A DNA stretch of 64,000 bases, from the NCBI GenBank assembly GCA_025200525.1, contig CM045768.1, positions 46,161,022 to 46,225,021 of the forward strand, in the 5' to 3' direction. Shown here in pieces: positions 20,926-33,036 of the stretch; the stretch's first letter is position 1; every line of letters starts with the position of its first letter. The position numbers and the translations under genes are program-made. Under the pieces are notes generated by a model, which had not been told where the DNA came from, did no database searches, and saw only the letters and a program-made list of their open reading frames with translations. Source of the DNA: Camellia lanceoleosa (taxonomy: Eukaryota > Streptophyta > Magnoliopsida > Ericales > Theaceae).

Positions 20926-22680
20926 ATTTTTTCCAATTTAAACAACACGATTACGCATGCCATCATGTAATCAATCGGATTAAAGTACTTATTACTGTAG
21001 TAGAGGATATAATAAATTTAATAACATAAATCACGTGTAAAACTGAATATAAAAAATATGTTGATAGATAGATATGATTTGAGGAAATAACAAATCAATA
21101 TTAATTTTAAAAAATAATTAATTATAGATTCATGATAAATTTTATATACTTTAATAATTAAACAGCAATATTAGGTATCATGAAAAAAATTTCATGAAAA
21201 TAATCATGAAAACTTTGTGATCCTTGGATTACACTTAGAATAAAGCATCACACACTAATCAAGATAATTCAAGGATTAAAAATTTTTCATGATCATTTTT
21301 ATGAAAAAAATTTCATGATTCCTAACTTTTCCCAATGCTAGGTATCATGAAAAACCTTTCATGAAAATAATCATGAAAGCTTTGTGACCCTTGGATTACG
21401 CTTAGAATAAAGCACCACACACTAATCAAGGTAATCCAAGGATCATAAATTTTTCATAATCATTTTCATGACAAAATTTTCATGATCCCTAACTTTTCTC
21501 TTTATAATTACTTTAAGATAGTAATAGTGATTTGTAAATTCCTCATATGATACTAAATTACTCATATGATTTTTTAGGTAGACCCTGTACTAATAAATTT
21601 TATAAAATTATGTTTATGATGCCTTTATTACATGTGAATATGTTACCTTAGTATTACTAAGGCAGAATGTGCATTTACATAAGGGGAAATGACCAATCAG
21701 TATGTAGTTGAAATTTTTTTTTTCTGCAATAATGATAAATTTTTAAAATTTTACTTATTAAAATCATCAACTTTTTCATGAATATGTAATTAATTTTTAG
21801 AATTATACCTGATTTATACATAAACAGTAATCATTTTTTTCCAATTTAGACAACACGATTACGTATGCCATCATGTAATCAATCGGATTTATAAAATAAT
21901 TATTGCTGTAGTAGAGGATATAATAAATTTAATACAAAAATGCTTGAATCTCTTAATTTTTGTGACTCTTATGATCCCTAATTGATTGATGATCACTCGT
22001 TATTTTTATTTTTATTTTTTTCCTCTCTCCTCCCTCTCTCTCACAAATGTGTAGGGGTCGTGGAGGTCTGTTGCAGGGTTAAATTTAATAACATAAATCA
22101 CATGTAAAACTAAATATAAAAAAGCAAAATGTTTGGGACCCCCACAAAGGAGGACCCCGACGATCCCCTCTGATGTATTGATCATGAATATGTTTAAATT
22201 TGTTTTTTCTATATCTGACAGTAACATGAATGATTTAGATTATTTTGAGATTGTGAAGATTGTGTTTTGTAGGGATTTCTATCATTACTGTATAAAAAAT
22301 ATGTTGATAGATATGATTTGAGGAAAGAACAAATCAGTATTAATTTTTAAAAATAATTAATTACACATTCATGATTTAATGATTAAAATTATAGTAACAC
22401 TGATTTGTAAATCTTTATATGATTTTTTAGGTAGACCCTGTACTAATAAATCTTATAAAATTATGTTTATGATGCGTTTAATACATGTGAATATGTTATC
22501 TTAGTATTACTAAGACAGAATGTGCATTTACATAAAGGGGAAATGACCAATCCGTGTGTAGTTGAATTTTTTTTTTTCTAGAATAATGATAAAATTTATA
22601 AATTTTAATTATTAAAACCATCAACTTTTTCATGAATATATAATTATTTTTTAAAATTATACCTAATTTATGCACAATTA
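20926..22680. repeat. Internal ~0.9-kb tandem duplication upstream of P450 copy B
   Basis: TCATTTTTTCCAATTTA.ACAACACGATTACG...ATGTAATCAATCGGATT at ~20927-20980 recurs at ~21832-21888. The following TTTAATAACATAAATCAC...GTAAAACT, ATATGTTGATAGATATGATTTGAGGAAA and GTAGACCCTGTACTAATAAA blocks also occur twice, with insertions in both. Copy A has a single unit. The repeat lies 0.15-1.9 kb upstream of the gene. Confidence 0.75.
21169..21494. mobile_element. Two tandem palindromic MITE units
   Basis: Two ~157-bp units (21170-21325 and 21338-21493) each run TTAGGTATCATGAAA ... TTTCATGATTCCTAA (second unit CTAGG.../CCCTAA). Each is an inverted repeat able to fold along its whole length, with GGATTAC..GTAATCC in the middle. 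They are absent from the equivalent place in copy A (~5830). Confidence 0.75.
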
Positions 22681-22681
22681 T

Positions 22682-23074
22682 AGCTGCAAATGAATCGAAC
22701 TGTTCATGAACAAGTTCGGCTCGGCTCATTTAATAAACGAGCCGAGCTCGAGCTCGCATAAACTCGGCTCGTTTATCTTTATTTAAATTATATAATAAAT
22801 ATATTATTTATATATTAAATAATATGCAAATATATATATAAATAATAATATAAATACATTTTAATATATTAAATAATATTTTTTATTTAAATATTTATAT
22901 TTAAATAATATAAATAATATTAAAAAAATTTATCGAGCCAAACCGAACTTGAGTTTCATTAAAATTAACGAGCCGAGTTCGAGCCGAGCTCGAGCTCAAT
23001 AAACGAGCTCAATAAGTAAACAAGCCGAGCTCGAGCTCAGCAAAGCTCGGCTCAGCTCGGTTCGTTTGCAGCCC
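22682..23074. mobile_element. hAT-like MITE with GAGCTCGAGCTCG arms
   Basis: Present in B, absent in A. Ends are GCTGCAAATGAATCGAAC and, inverted, GGCTGCAAACGAACCGAG. GC-rich arms (CGAGCCGAGCTCGAGCTC) flank a pure AT centre (22790-22930). This end style is common in plant hAT-type MITEs. I could not fix a clean TSD. Confidence 0.7.
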
Positions 23075-24491
23075 TATACACAAACAGGATAGAGTGTAGA
23101 TAATGTATACATTTTAATTTTTTGCTTTAAAAAATTTATTTATATACATAAGTTTATACCAATAAAAAAAAAAAACATATACAATAGTGACTGTTTTTTT
23201 AAATAATATGTTGTTCTGAAGGTTCTTTTGATTGGAAATAAGCAAATACAAATTTATAATATTATTTTATATATATATTATAAATAATTTTGTAGAACTT
23301 ATTTCATCTGCACAATATGTAATATTTAAATACACACAATTATTCATAAATCATTAAATCATTTGTATTGCTTTAATCTATAATTTTGTAATATGCATTC
23401 TGATTTTGTAATTTTGTAGCAATAAGCATGCTGATTCTATAAATAATAATTTTGTTTTTAAGTTTTAACAAAAATTATCATATGTGTCCAAAAAAACCTA
23501 TGTTTGTATCTCCAACTAATATTGTTTGATGATTTCTCCATTACCTTCTCTATTTTTTGAGATAATGTAAACACTTGGAACTTATTAATGGTGTAATTTT
23601 GCGAAAATAAAATGATAAGATGAGCTCTTCATGGAGATTGGAGTTTGACTTTAAAATGAGTATTGAAGTTTGGGACATTAACTCCAAAGGAGTTGCTAAA
23701 ATGGTATTTTAGTTAATAATTAACAAATCAAAACAAAAATAGCTTCATCAGGCTAAAGCTAAATTAAAAGGAGAGATTTTGAATAATTAATATAATTTTG
23801 TGAAAATAAAATGATAACGTAATAGATGAGTTCTTCATGAAGATTGGAGTGTAATTTTAAAATGAATATTGAAGTTTAGGATATTAACTCCAAATGAGTC
23901 TCTAAAATGGTATTTTAGTTAATAATTAACAAATCAAAACAAAAATAGCTTCTTCACACTAATTAAAGCTAAATTAAAAGGAGAGATTTTGAATAATTAA
24001 TTTCACTAGTTTTGCTGGAGTTGTGTCAACCTGAAAGTGGAATTTGAAAGGTAATTAGTGATTTGACCTTAGAATTAAGTCTATCTTTAGTTAGAGAATT
24101 TAAGAAGGGATTTGAAAAAATATATATATATATATATGAAACTAAATAAAATGTAAAATTATTTTATTTATTTTTCAAATCTTCACATCATCTATAAAAA
24201 GGGCACGAGGTAGGCAATGATACTTGAGCTTGACTGCTACCATCGTAAAGCTTCCAGAAAATATAGCCCTCATTTTTTTTTGTTTTTTTATTAAAATAAT
24301 CACAAAAAAATAAAATAAAATAAGTTAAAAAATTAATAAAATAAAATATTATATTCAAATCATAATTATTTTATTTTTTTCTCATAAAAATTCAAAAAAT
24401 TTATCTCAAATAAAGTAATTTAGTCTCAAACTAAAATAGTAAAAAAGTTAAAAAGTAAACCTACATCCAAAACAAAATCATAATAAATTTA

Positions 24492-25118
24492 GGGTTAATT
24501 ACACTAATAGTCCCTATAGTTTGGGACTTATGTCACTTTGATCCCTAACTTTTCAATTGTGACACATTTGACCTTGAATTTTGAATTTTGTTCTAAATAA
24601 GGACAATTGAAAATATCATTAGATTTTTTAAGAGTAAAATCGTCAATTTGATAAAATATAAACTAATTTGACAAAAATAAATGTCAAAAAAATATTTTTA
24701 ATTTTTTAAAAATTATTTTTATCCACCAATGATAAAATTATGTAAAGTTAATAAAAAATTATATGATTAATTTTTTTAAATTAATTTTACATGATCATCA
24801 TCCAAATACATAATAAAAATTAATTTGGCAAAAAAAAAATAAATGTCTAAAAGATTTATCAATTTTATATAATTTTATTTTTAGTAGGTAGAAAGAATTT
24901 TTTAAAATTCAAAAATATTTGTTTGACATTTATTTTTGTCAAATTAGTTTATATTTGATCAAATTGACAATTTTACCTTTAAAAAATCTAATTATATATT
25001 CAATTGTCCTTATTTGGAACAAGATTCAAAATTCAGGATCAAATTTGTCACAATTGAAAAGTCAGGGACTAAAATGATACAAGCCTCAAACTATAGGGAC
25101 TATTTTTATAATTTACCC
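24492..25118. mobile_element. Palindromic MITE, 627 bp
   Basis: Ends GGGTTAATTACACTAATAGTCC and inverse (..GGGACTATTTTTATAATTTACCC). The whole length is an imperfect inverted repeat. Copy A has the empty site (~8290). A related copy at 28443-29077 has a clear 9-bp TSD, so this is probably the same Mutator-type family. Confidence 0.8.
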
Positions 25119-25333
25119 TAAATTTTAAAATTTTAAAATAATTACATGAATTTTATTTTTAATAAAGATAACTGAATTAAAATTACTATATAGGATGAAT
25201 ATATGAGTTCGTATTTGTTCATGTTAAAAATTCTAGCTTCATGGGTGAATTTTGAGCATTATAGGGCTGATTTATACTTTTGTTAACTATCGGAATCATT
25301 CATCTCATATGATAAACTAAAAAAAAAAATATG

Positions 25334-25679
25334 GCCTATTTTAAGAAGATGGTATTTGCTTTTTTGAATTTTAACCAAGTTTTTAGTTTTTTTAGATAAA
25401 TGATTTGAGAAGTTAGTAAAAAGTGACTTTTGATTTTTTTGATTAATATTTGTTTATAATGTCAAATCATAATAAAATAACCAAACTACTCCTATTTAGT
25501 TTAAAATATTTACAACTTCACCAATGTAACACATTTTGACCCATGAGGGGTAGAATTGTAATTTTACCATTAGCTAGAAACCAACTTCCCAAATAAAAAA
25601 AAAATTCAAAAAAGCCAACTTTTGACTTTTGCTACAAATAAAAAAAAAGTGGCTAAAAGCCAACTTCCCAAAATAAGCC
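25334..25679. mobile_element. MITE, ~346 bp, TSD ATG
   Basis: Private to B: copy A reads AAATATGCATGTAAG (~8990). Ends are GCCTATTTTAAGAAG and, inverted, GGCTTATTTTGGGAAG. ATG flanks both sides (25331-25333, 25680-25682). A 3-bp TSD suggests PIF/Harbinger. Confidence 0.7.
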
Positions 25680-26816
25680 ATGTAAGAAATTGAGTTGGTC
25701 AAACATAAGTAATCACATGATCTAATTGAACATATATTACAATACATGGATGGTCTATTCTTAAAAAATATAAACCGTATAGATAAAAACAGTTCAATAG
25801 CATGACAATCAATATTGTATCAATTTAATTTTTGGATAAATTATAAATACATCTCTTGAGATTTGATTAAAATACAAAACGTCATCTGTGATTTTGGAAA
25901 TTACATTCCACCTCCTGAGATTTCTAATTTCATAACAAATTGTCTCTTTTATTAATAAATTATCAAGTCAATTAACAGTTTTTAATGATATTAGAAATAT
26001 ATTTCAATTAATAATTTAGGTAATTTTATTATTGTATAGGAGAACAATTATAAATTTTATTTTTTTAGTTAATTCTGTAAAATAAAAAATTCTAACAAGG
26101 GGGTATTTGTAATTTTCTAAATCACAGGAGGCAATCTGTACTTCAAGCAAATTTCAGATAGTGTATTTGTAATTTATCCTTACTTTTTTGCATGAATAAT
26201 TTTCTTAATTAATTGTGTAAAACAAATGGTTTAAGTCACCGAAATGAGTCCAAATTAGTTCGAACTAACGAATTATTGATGAAAATATGACTAAATATTA
26301 TGTAGATTAAAATATTGAGGGAATTTGATATATTATGCTAAAATTGTAAAATTTACTGTATTTTATTTAAACTTCATGAGAGATTAGTATAATTTATCCA
26401 AAAATAAAATAAAGTTGGGTTATTCTTTTTAAAGTATGAGTGTTTTTTTCGAATTGAAAATAAAAAACAAAAAACAATATGAAACTCGTACTTACTAAAA
26501 TAAATAAATAAACTTTCAATTTTTTTGGTTAAGATTTCATAGCCTATTTTGTTAACAAATTATGTTTTCTAACGCAGTTCTCCAGATTTTTGTTTTATTA
26601 AAAAAAAATTAATTGCAAAACTTTTTAGTTAAAAAATCATGATTTATTAACAATTTTCCAAATTTTGATTTTATTGAAAGTTGTTTTTTAAAAAAATTAA
26701 TCCAGATTTATGCAAAATATTATTTGACTCATAATGTTAGGCACAATATCATTTGGAGTTGTACTATTTGAATCCATACTATGACACTGGAATCCAACGT
26801 AATTTGGATAACAAAC

Positions 26817-27543
26817 AAATATCAAAACAAATAATGGACTCTGAATAGGGTGTTAAAAAAAATAAATAAATAAATAAATAAAAAGGAGAAGAAGAAGTTA
26901 AACAGTAACACCGTATGAACCAATTAAAAACCTACTCATTTGATTTGATTTGATTTGATTTTTTAAAGGGATGGTTTGATTTCAGTTTAAAAAAAATTAA
27001 GAATTATCAATACGATTAGGATTTAATTCATGGATTAAAGTTCAAAAGAATCAAAAAAATTTAAATTGAACCGTTTCATATGTTTATGAAATTTTTGGAA
27101 GGCTTGTTTATATAGGTAGAATCAGTTTTTATAGTTATTAATTTTTTGTGTGGATATTCCTTTCTTTTACCAATTTGCAAATAAATTTTTCTTATTTTCC
27201 AATTACTTCATATTTTTCCTTTTAACTCAATTGGAAAAATCAATCTTTGCCTGGTTCATTATCACAAGAGTATTGTTATTCAAAACTAAAAATTAGACCC
27301 ATCTTTCAAATACAATGATATAATAATTAATTAGGATATTATAAACAACACTCTCTTTCATATCTCTTTTAATCATTAACTAATCATATAACTTACACAT
27401 CATTAGATTTAGAAAATAAAATTAAAAAATAAATTTATATATCATTTTTCTTATCACAAACATCATAGCAAAAAAATCAAAAGATAAAATAAAAAATAAC
27501 ACGTGAAACATGTCATAAATGTTTCACAAAAAAAAAAAATTAT
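26817..27543. other. Spacer between duplicate B and P450 fragment C
   Basis: AT-rich. Short tandem repeats include (AAAT)n near 26862-26882 and TTGATTTGAT near 26940. From ~27190 it resembles the 3' flank of the other P450 copies (TTTTTCCTTTTAACTCAATTGG). No gene. Confidence 0.5.
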
Positions 27544-27650
27544 TCAAACATCATTTGTAACTTCACAAAGAATCTTGTTCATGATGTTACGCACTTTGCA
27601 CATGGCTTCCAATGGCTCAACTTTGGGCATGATAAGCCCATTTCCTTTAA

Positions 27651-27819
27651 GAAAAATGCTTGGAGCTCTAATTAGTACTCCCACTAATTAGGTGACAGTG
27701 AATCTCATCAGTAATGATGTGATGTTTTGATTTTAGAGTTATATATATATATTTTTTTTACTTTTTTAATGTATTATTACTATTAGTGGTGGTGTTTTTA
27801 ATGGAATGAATCATTGTTG
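27651..27819. mobile_element. Small insertion in P450 copy C, 169 bp, 9-bp TSD
   Basis: TTCCTTTAA at 27642-27650 is repeated at 27820-27828. The intact paralogues are continuous here. The interior is non-coding (starts GAAAAATGCTTGG). TSD length suggests a Mutator-like origin; terminal inverted repeats are weak. Confidence 0.7.
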
Positions 27820-27936
27820 TTCCTTTAATTAAATCAACTGGCTCCCCCCATTAACTTTTTCCCAGTCAAAGCATTGAATCAATTAAATCAACTGTCTCCC
27901 CCATCAACATTTTCCCAGTCAAAGCATTGAATCAAT

Positions 27937-29333
27937 TATGGGCGGTCGTGGTTCGATTTTAGACGATTTGTAGATTAATTTGGACCCGCTCGTATGTATG
28001 TAGTTTGAAAAAAATTTAATCCGCAACCGTTTGCAGTGCGGATTACGATTTGTGTAGATAGGGTTCGCAGATGGTGGTTGCGGGTGATTTGCAAATTAGA
28101 TTTTTTTCTTTAAAAATTTATTTTGGAGCCTTTTTTTTTTCCCATTTTATAAATATTTATTTTGGGCCATTTCTCTCCATTTTCTAAAATACTCCAACAT
28201 AAATAATTAATGAATTAAAACTTATAAAATTAAAAAGACAACAAATCAATTTTTAACACAAACAAATCATTCAAAATTCTAAACTTTTAAATCAAATCAT
28301 AAACTAACATAAGCACATCTTTCAAAATCTTAAACTAGATTATTAATCTGATTCACTATCTACTACCCAACAATACAATTAAAATAAAATCATTTAAAAT
28401 CCTAAGTATACCTAAAAAGTAATTCTTCATTAGTTTTTACATGGGCAAATTACACTAACAGTCCCTATAGTTTGGGACTCGTACCACTTTGGTCCCTAAC
28501 TTTTCAATTGTGACATATTTGATCATGAATTTTGAATTTTGTTCCAAATAAAGACAATTGAAGGTATCATTGTTTAATTTCAAGGGCAAAATCGTCAATT
28601 TAATAAAATATAAAACTAATTTGACAAAAATAAATGTCAAAAAAATATTTTTAATTTTTTTTAAATTATTTTTATCCACCAATGATAAAATTATATAAAA
28701 TTGATAAAAATTAATAAAAATTACATGATTAATTTTTAAAAATTAATTTTACATGATCATCATCCAAACACATAATAAAAATTAATTTGGTAAAAAAATA
28801 AATGTTTAAAAAATTTATCAATTTTATATAATTTTATTTTTAGTGGGTAGAAATAATTTTTAAAATTTCAAAAATATTTGTTTGACATTTATTTTTGTCA
28901 AATTAATTTATATTTTATCAAATTGACGATTTTACCCTTGAAAAATCTAATGATATCTTCAATTGTCCTTATTTGGAACAAGATTCAAATTTTATGATCA
29001 AATTTGTCACAATTGAAAAGTCAGGGACCAAAGTGACACAAGCCCCAAACTATAGGGACTATTAGTGTAATTCACCCTTTTTACATTTATCTAAAATGCA
29101 ATAATAAAATAACAACGGTCAAGGTTTTTTTTTCTTTTTTTTTTTAAATTTTTTTTTAAAAGAGTCTAAGTGCAAGCGGGTTCTTGCAGGTGCGGGTTAA
29201 ACCCGCAATCCACAATCATGCCATATTCTAAACTGCATCCGCCCGTATTGTGTTTACAAAACCGCCCATTTGTATGCGGATCAATTCGGGTTATGCGGGT
29301 TGTGCGATTCAAATAACTCTATGCCCAGTTCTA
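27937..29333. mobile_element. hAT-like non-autonomous element, 1397 bp, 8-bp TSD
   Basis: GAATCAAT at 27929-27936 recurs at 29334-29341, and paralogous exon sequence is continuous across it. Ends are TATGGGCGGTCGTGG and, inverted, TAGAACTGGGCATAG. GC-rich arms (GCGGGTT, CGCAACCG/ACCCGCA) face each other. It has no transposase and contains a nested MITE at 28443-29077. Confidence 0.75.
28443..29077. mobile_element. Palindromic Mutator-type MITE, 635 bp, 9-bp TSD
   Basis: TTTTTACAT at 28434-28442 and 29078-29086. Ends are GGGCAAATTACACTAACAGT and inverse (..TTAGTGTAATTCACCC). It is the same family as 24492-25118: both share the CCCTATAGTTTGGGACT and CTTTTCAATTGTGACA blocks at each arm. Confidence 0.85.
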
Positions 29334-29806
29334 GAATCAATGATCCCAAAGCCAAACCCACCATATGTTGTGCCATACCAGCCTAGGACAAGCTCTCCTT
29401 CCTAACCCAAACAGCATTAATTTGTGTCCTTCTACTTTCCCACCTTCAAATATCTCCGGCTTAAAGCTTGTAAGGTCATTCCAAACCTTAGGATCCCTAT
29501 CAAATGGCCCACGCATTAACCAACACGATTGTGTCGTACGGCACATTGAATCCCTCTATGATACAATCATCATATGATATGTGGTAGCAATAGCGGTGTT
29601 GTCGAAAACAATCAGAAAGTCTTAGAAATGATACCTTGGAGGCAATGTAACTTTGAAAGATTGGATTTATCATTCAAGCGCTCTTGCCCTACATGAGTGA
29701 TTACCTAAACTCTCGCCTTCTTCAACACCCCTAGGTGGTTTACCAAAAGTGACGATGTCCATTCCATTGTCACTATAGACGTGTTAGTATCTCCTAGTGT
29801 CATGAC

Positions 29807-32453
29807 CTAATCATTAAATGTTAATAAATTACAAGAAGGTTCCAAGTACAACTTAATTATGTAGTGATGGTGTCAATGTAAAAACTTAATTATGTAGTGA
29901 TGGTGTCAATGTAAAAAAAAAACTATCTTTATATATATTTGGTTTTAAAGTGTCAGATCTCAATTTAATAATATTATGGATATTAGCATACACTACTAAT
30001 AACACAATATTATATTAGTTTTATGTCTTAATTGGTATAGTGTGTTTGTTGAAATTGTTCTAAATCTCATCTTAAACCTGAAGCAATTTTTATTAATTTG
30101 ATTAATCATAATTATTTGACACTATATTTAATGTCAAAATAATATATAATAAATTAATAATGTAGACAAATTATACTCATAATTATTTAGTTTGTCTTTT
30201 GTGACATTTTGATTCTTATAATTCTACCACATTAGTTTTATTCTTTAACTTTTCATATTATGTTAATTTAATCCTATTAATGGCTCGCCTTTATAAAGTA
30301 TATTGAAATTAAGACAAATTATTTAATTAATTTATCTTTAATCTATATCTAATTTTAAATAAATCTTTTATTACACTAAAATAAAAAAAAAATGGGCACA
30401 AAAAATACCACCACCGACATTTTTACAATAATAATTTTAAGTAATGCTATATGTATTAATTAATATACCAATTAGTGTATCAACAGATGACATAACATAA
30501 TTTTAGAGGTTTTAAATTTTTGTAATTTATATAATGGGTGGGCTCATAATTTTAAAATGATAATGTTATAACTATGTTGGTATAGTCAGCATACCAATTG
30601 GTGTATGTAACATTACCAAAAAAAATTTATACAAATAAGTTTGAGATCTAAACTTATCCACTCAGATTTTTTTTGATGGATTATTTGTATGGTGGAAATT
30701 AAATTTGTATAGTATGAGATTCATATATAGAATAAATTTGAATCATAAGATGATAATTTTAGATAATTTTTGAATAATAAAATCTGAATTGTTTTGATAA
30801 CTAGTTGACTTTTTGGCTTTTAGACTGGGCTAAAAAGTCTCATTTGAGATAGACGTTTTGAATTTTTTTTTACTTTTATGAGAAAAAAAATAAAATAATT
30901 ATAGTTTTGATGTGACATTTTGCCTTATTAACTTTTTAGTCAATTTTATCTTTTTGTGGCTAAAATAGCCTCAACCTCACATGCCAAATGTAGCCTAAAA
31001 GTTTATTTGAATTGGCTTTTTTAACTTTTGTGAGAAAAAAAAATGATTATGGTTTAAATATCATATTTTGTCTTATTGACTTTTTAGCCTATTTTATCTT
31101 TTAGTGACTAAATCTCAATCCAACCCAACCCAATCCACATAGCCAAACGAAGCTTTAAATTCAACAATCTACAAATTCAAAAAAAAAAAAAAAATTACTT
31201 AAAAAACTATCAAAATAAACCACGTTCGTGTATTCCATATTCTATCATACCCTACACTCTAATTTCACAATAAATTTCGAGATATTTTTTTATAATTAAT
31301 AACATTTTTATTTAAACTTTCTTAATGATTAATAGATATAATAAAGAGTTAGGTTTTAAATAATTAAATTTAAAATCAATTAATAATTGACATTGAATAG
31401 TTTATATTACTGTGAATAAATTTAAATAAGTTTTAGAATAATTTAGGATTTCAATTTTTTTTTATTAGTGAAACCTATAAAAATAAACATAGTGGTAGAG
31501 GATGTGATAAATCAAATAAAGGTAGAATATAGAAAAATAATAATTTATTAATAAAAAAATCCATATGTAATTCAATATGAACTTTTCACTTTAAAACAAA
31601 GTGCCTATGATATGAAAATAAGTTTAATTATAAAAATTGTATTATTATATTATTCTTGTGGTATTTTTTTATATTACTTTTCTTTAAGAATAATTTTTTC
31701 ATATTAAAAATATCGACTTTGCTACAGACCCCTACTGGGGGTCGACCCCCAGTGAGGTGGCAGCGTGCCATTCGTCCAAATCACAAAAAAAATAAAAATA
31801 AATAAATAAATAATTTTTTTTTTTTGACCATGAGAAGTCTCCGTACATGACCCCCACTGGGAGTCTTAGACATTTTTCTAAAAATATATTAATAGAAATG
31901 ATTTTTCAAGATTGGCCGCATACTAATAAATATTATAAAATTATGTTTATTCATGCGGTGTATATATCCGATTATGTGTTCCTACCAAAAGTATGCATTT
32001 TTAATTTGTTGCTTTAGAAAAAATTTATTGCATCATTATGTACAAATTTTATGAATAATTTTTATGTTTGTATACTATTTTTTTTTTTTTTTATATGATG
32101 AGAAATTACAAACAACCCACATTTGATCTGTATAGTATGTAACATTCAAATACACACAATTATTCATAAATCAATAAATCGTGTGTATTGGTTTAATATA
32201 GATGCAATGCAAGGGAGGCAAACTGTGTTTGCACCTTGTTTTTTGGAGAAAAAAAAAAATTTGTTACCAAAATAATTAAGTCCATGTTTTTGTCATTTTT
32301 ACAAAATTTTTCATTAATGTTTTGTCCTTTTCTTTTTATAAATTCAAGATTCTAACTAAAATGAGAGATTGAAATAAAATTTAAATTTTGTTGCAATATG
32401 CATACTGATTCTATAATTAATAGTTTTGTTATCAAGTTTTAGCAGAAATTTAT
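29807..32453. other. Non-coding AT-rich DNA with decayed MITEs
   Basis: To ~29980 this is P450 intron remnant. A palindromic element spans ~30434-30614 (TAATGCTATATGTATTAATT ... CCAATTGGTGTATGTAACATTA). Another spans ~31716-31876 with facing CCCCTACTGGGGGTC / GACCCCCACTGGGAG arms. No gene is supported. Confidence 0.6.
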
Positions 32454-32619
32454 CAGCACTGATAAATCCCCCGAAAGGGGGTCCCCTGAAACCTCCGAAT
32501 TTTCCTTTCAAGGATTAAAAAAAAAAAAAAAAAAAAGAAAGAAAACAGAAAAAAAAAAAAAAAAAAAACAGTTTGCCAAAAATGGAAATTAGGAGGATTA
32601 GGGGGATTTTTCATTTTCC
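32454..32619. mobile_element. Mutator-like MITE, 166 bp, 9-bp TSD
   Basis: GAAATTTAT at 32445-32453 and 32620-32628. Starts CAGCACTGATAAATCCCCCG, ends GGGGGATTTTTCATTTTCC, with a long internal poly-A. Its end style (..CATTTTCC), interior and TSD length match the elements at 5597, 8443 and 9023. Confidence 0.8.
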
Positions 32620-32675
32620 GAAATTTATATAAGAAATTAAAATTTCATAGCTATCTATAATAGAAATAATATTTA

Positions 32676-33036
32676 GGGTAAATTACACTTATACCCCTTG
32701 AGGTTTGAATTTAATACATATCACCCCTTAACGTTTGGGAAATTACACTACTCTCCCTGTCATTGTAATTATTTAGACGGAATGAAGACATGAACTTATG
32801 CACTCTCTTTTTTTTTACTTTGCTTTGCTTTGCTTTCTCTTTTTTTCCCCTTTCTTTTACTTTTTTTTTTTAATGTAATTTCCTCTATTTTTTTACTAGG
32901 AGTTGTTACCTTTTATATAAGTAGGGGGTTTGTGAAATGAGACTATTAACTACAGGAGTGGGAATATAATTTCCAAAACGTCAGAGGTGGGTAATAATTA
33001 GACCAAATCTCAAGGGGTGTCAATGTAATTTACCCT
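32676..33036. mobile_element. Palindromic MITE, ~361 bp
   Basis: Ends AGGGTAAATTACACTTATAC and, inverted, AGGGTAAATTACATTGACAC. Both arms continue with CCCCTTGAG.TTTG. Similar in style to 24492-25118 but a different family. Confidence 0.75.

Larger units (their letters stand above)
18271..26816. repeat. Segmental duplication copy B (P450 block)
   Basis: Colinear with 3002-10312. The last shared sequence is TTTGGATAACAAA. It begins with a short tandem repeat of its own first ~70 bp (18231-18300 against 18301-18350, ATAATTTTTCCTTTAACTTA). Insertions private to B: 21169-21494, an internal duplication around 21830-22680, 22682-23074, 24492-25118 and 25334-25679. Confidence 0.9.
27544..29806 (-). 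pseudogene. CYP81-like P450 fragment (copy C), exon 2 only
   Basis: The stop codon at 27544-27546 and last ~35 codons are recognisable (LEAMCK). They are followed by the rest of exon 2 at 27820-27936 and 29334-29806, with [14 protein letters not shown], a damaged haem loop (FGLGRRACP then frameshift) and the splice acceptor at 29807-29808. The piece is split by insertions at 27651-27819 and 27937-29333. A ~52-bp tandem duplication (TAAATCAACTG...GAATCAAT) occupies 27830-27936. Intron homology runs to about 29980. Exon 1 is absent. It is the most diverged of the three copies. Confidence 0.88.

Noticed and set aside
22012..22321. Short ORFs near the GGACCCCCACAAAGG segment
   Set aside because: No domain; the region is a small insertion in the duplicated upstream block of P450 copy B.
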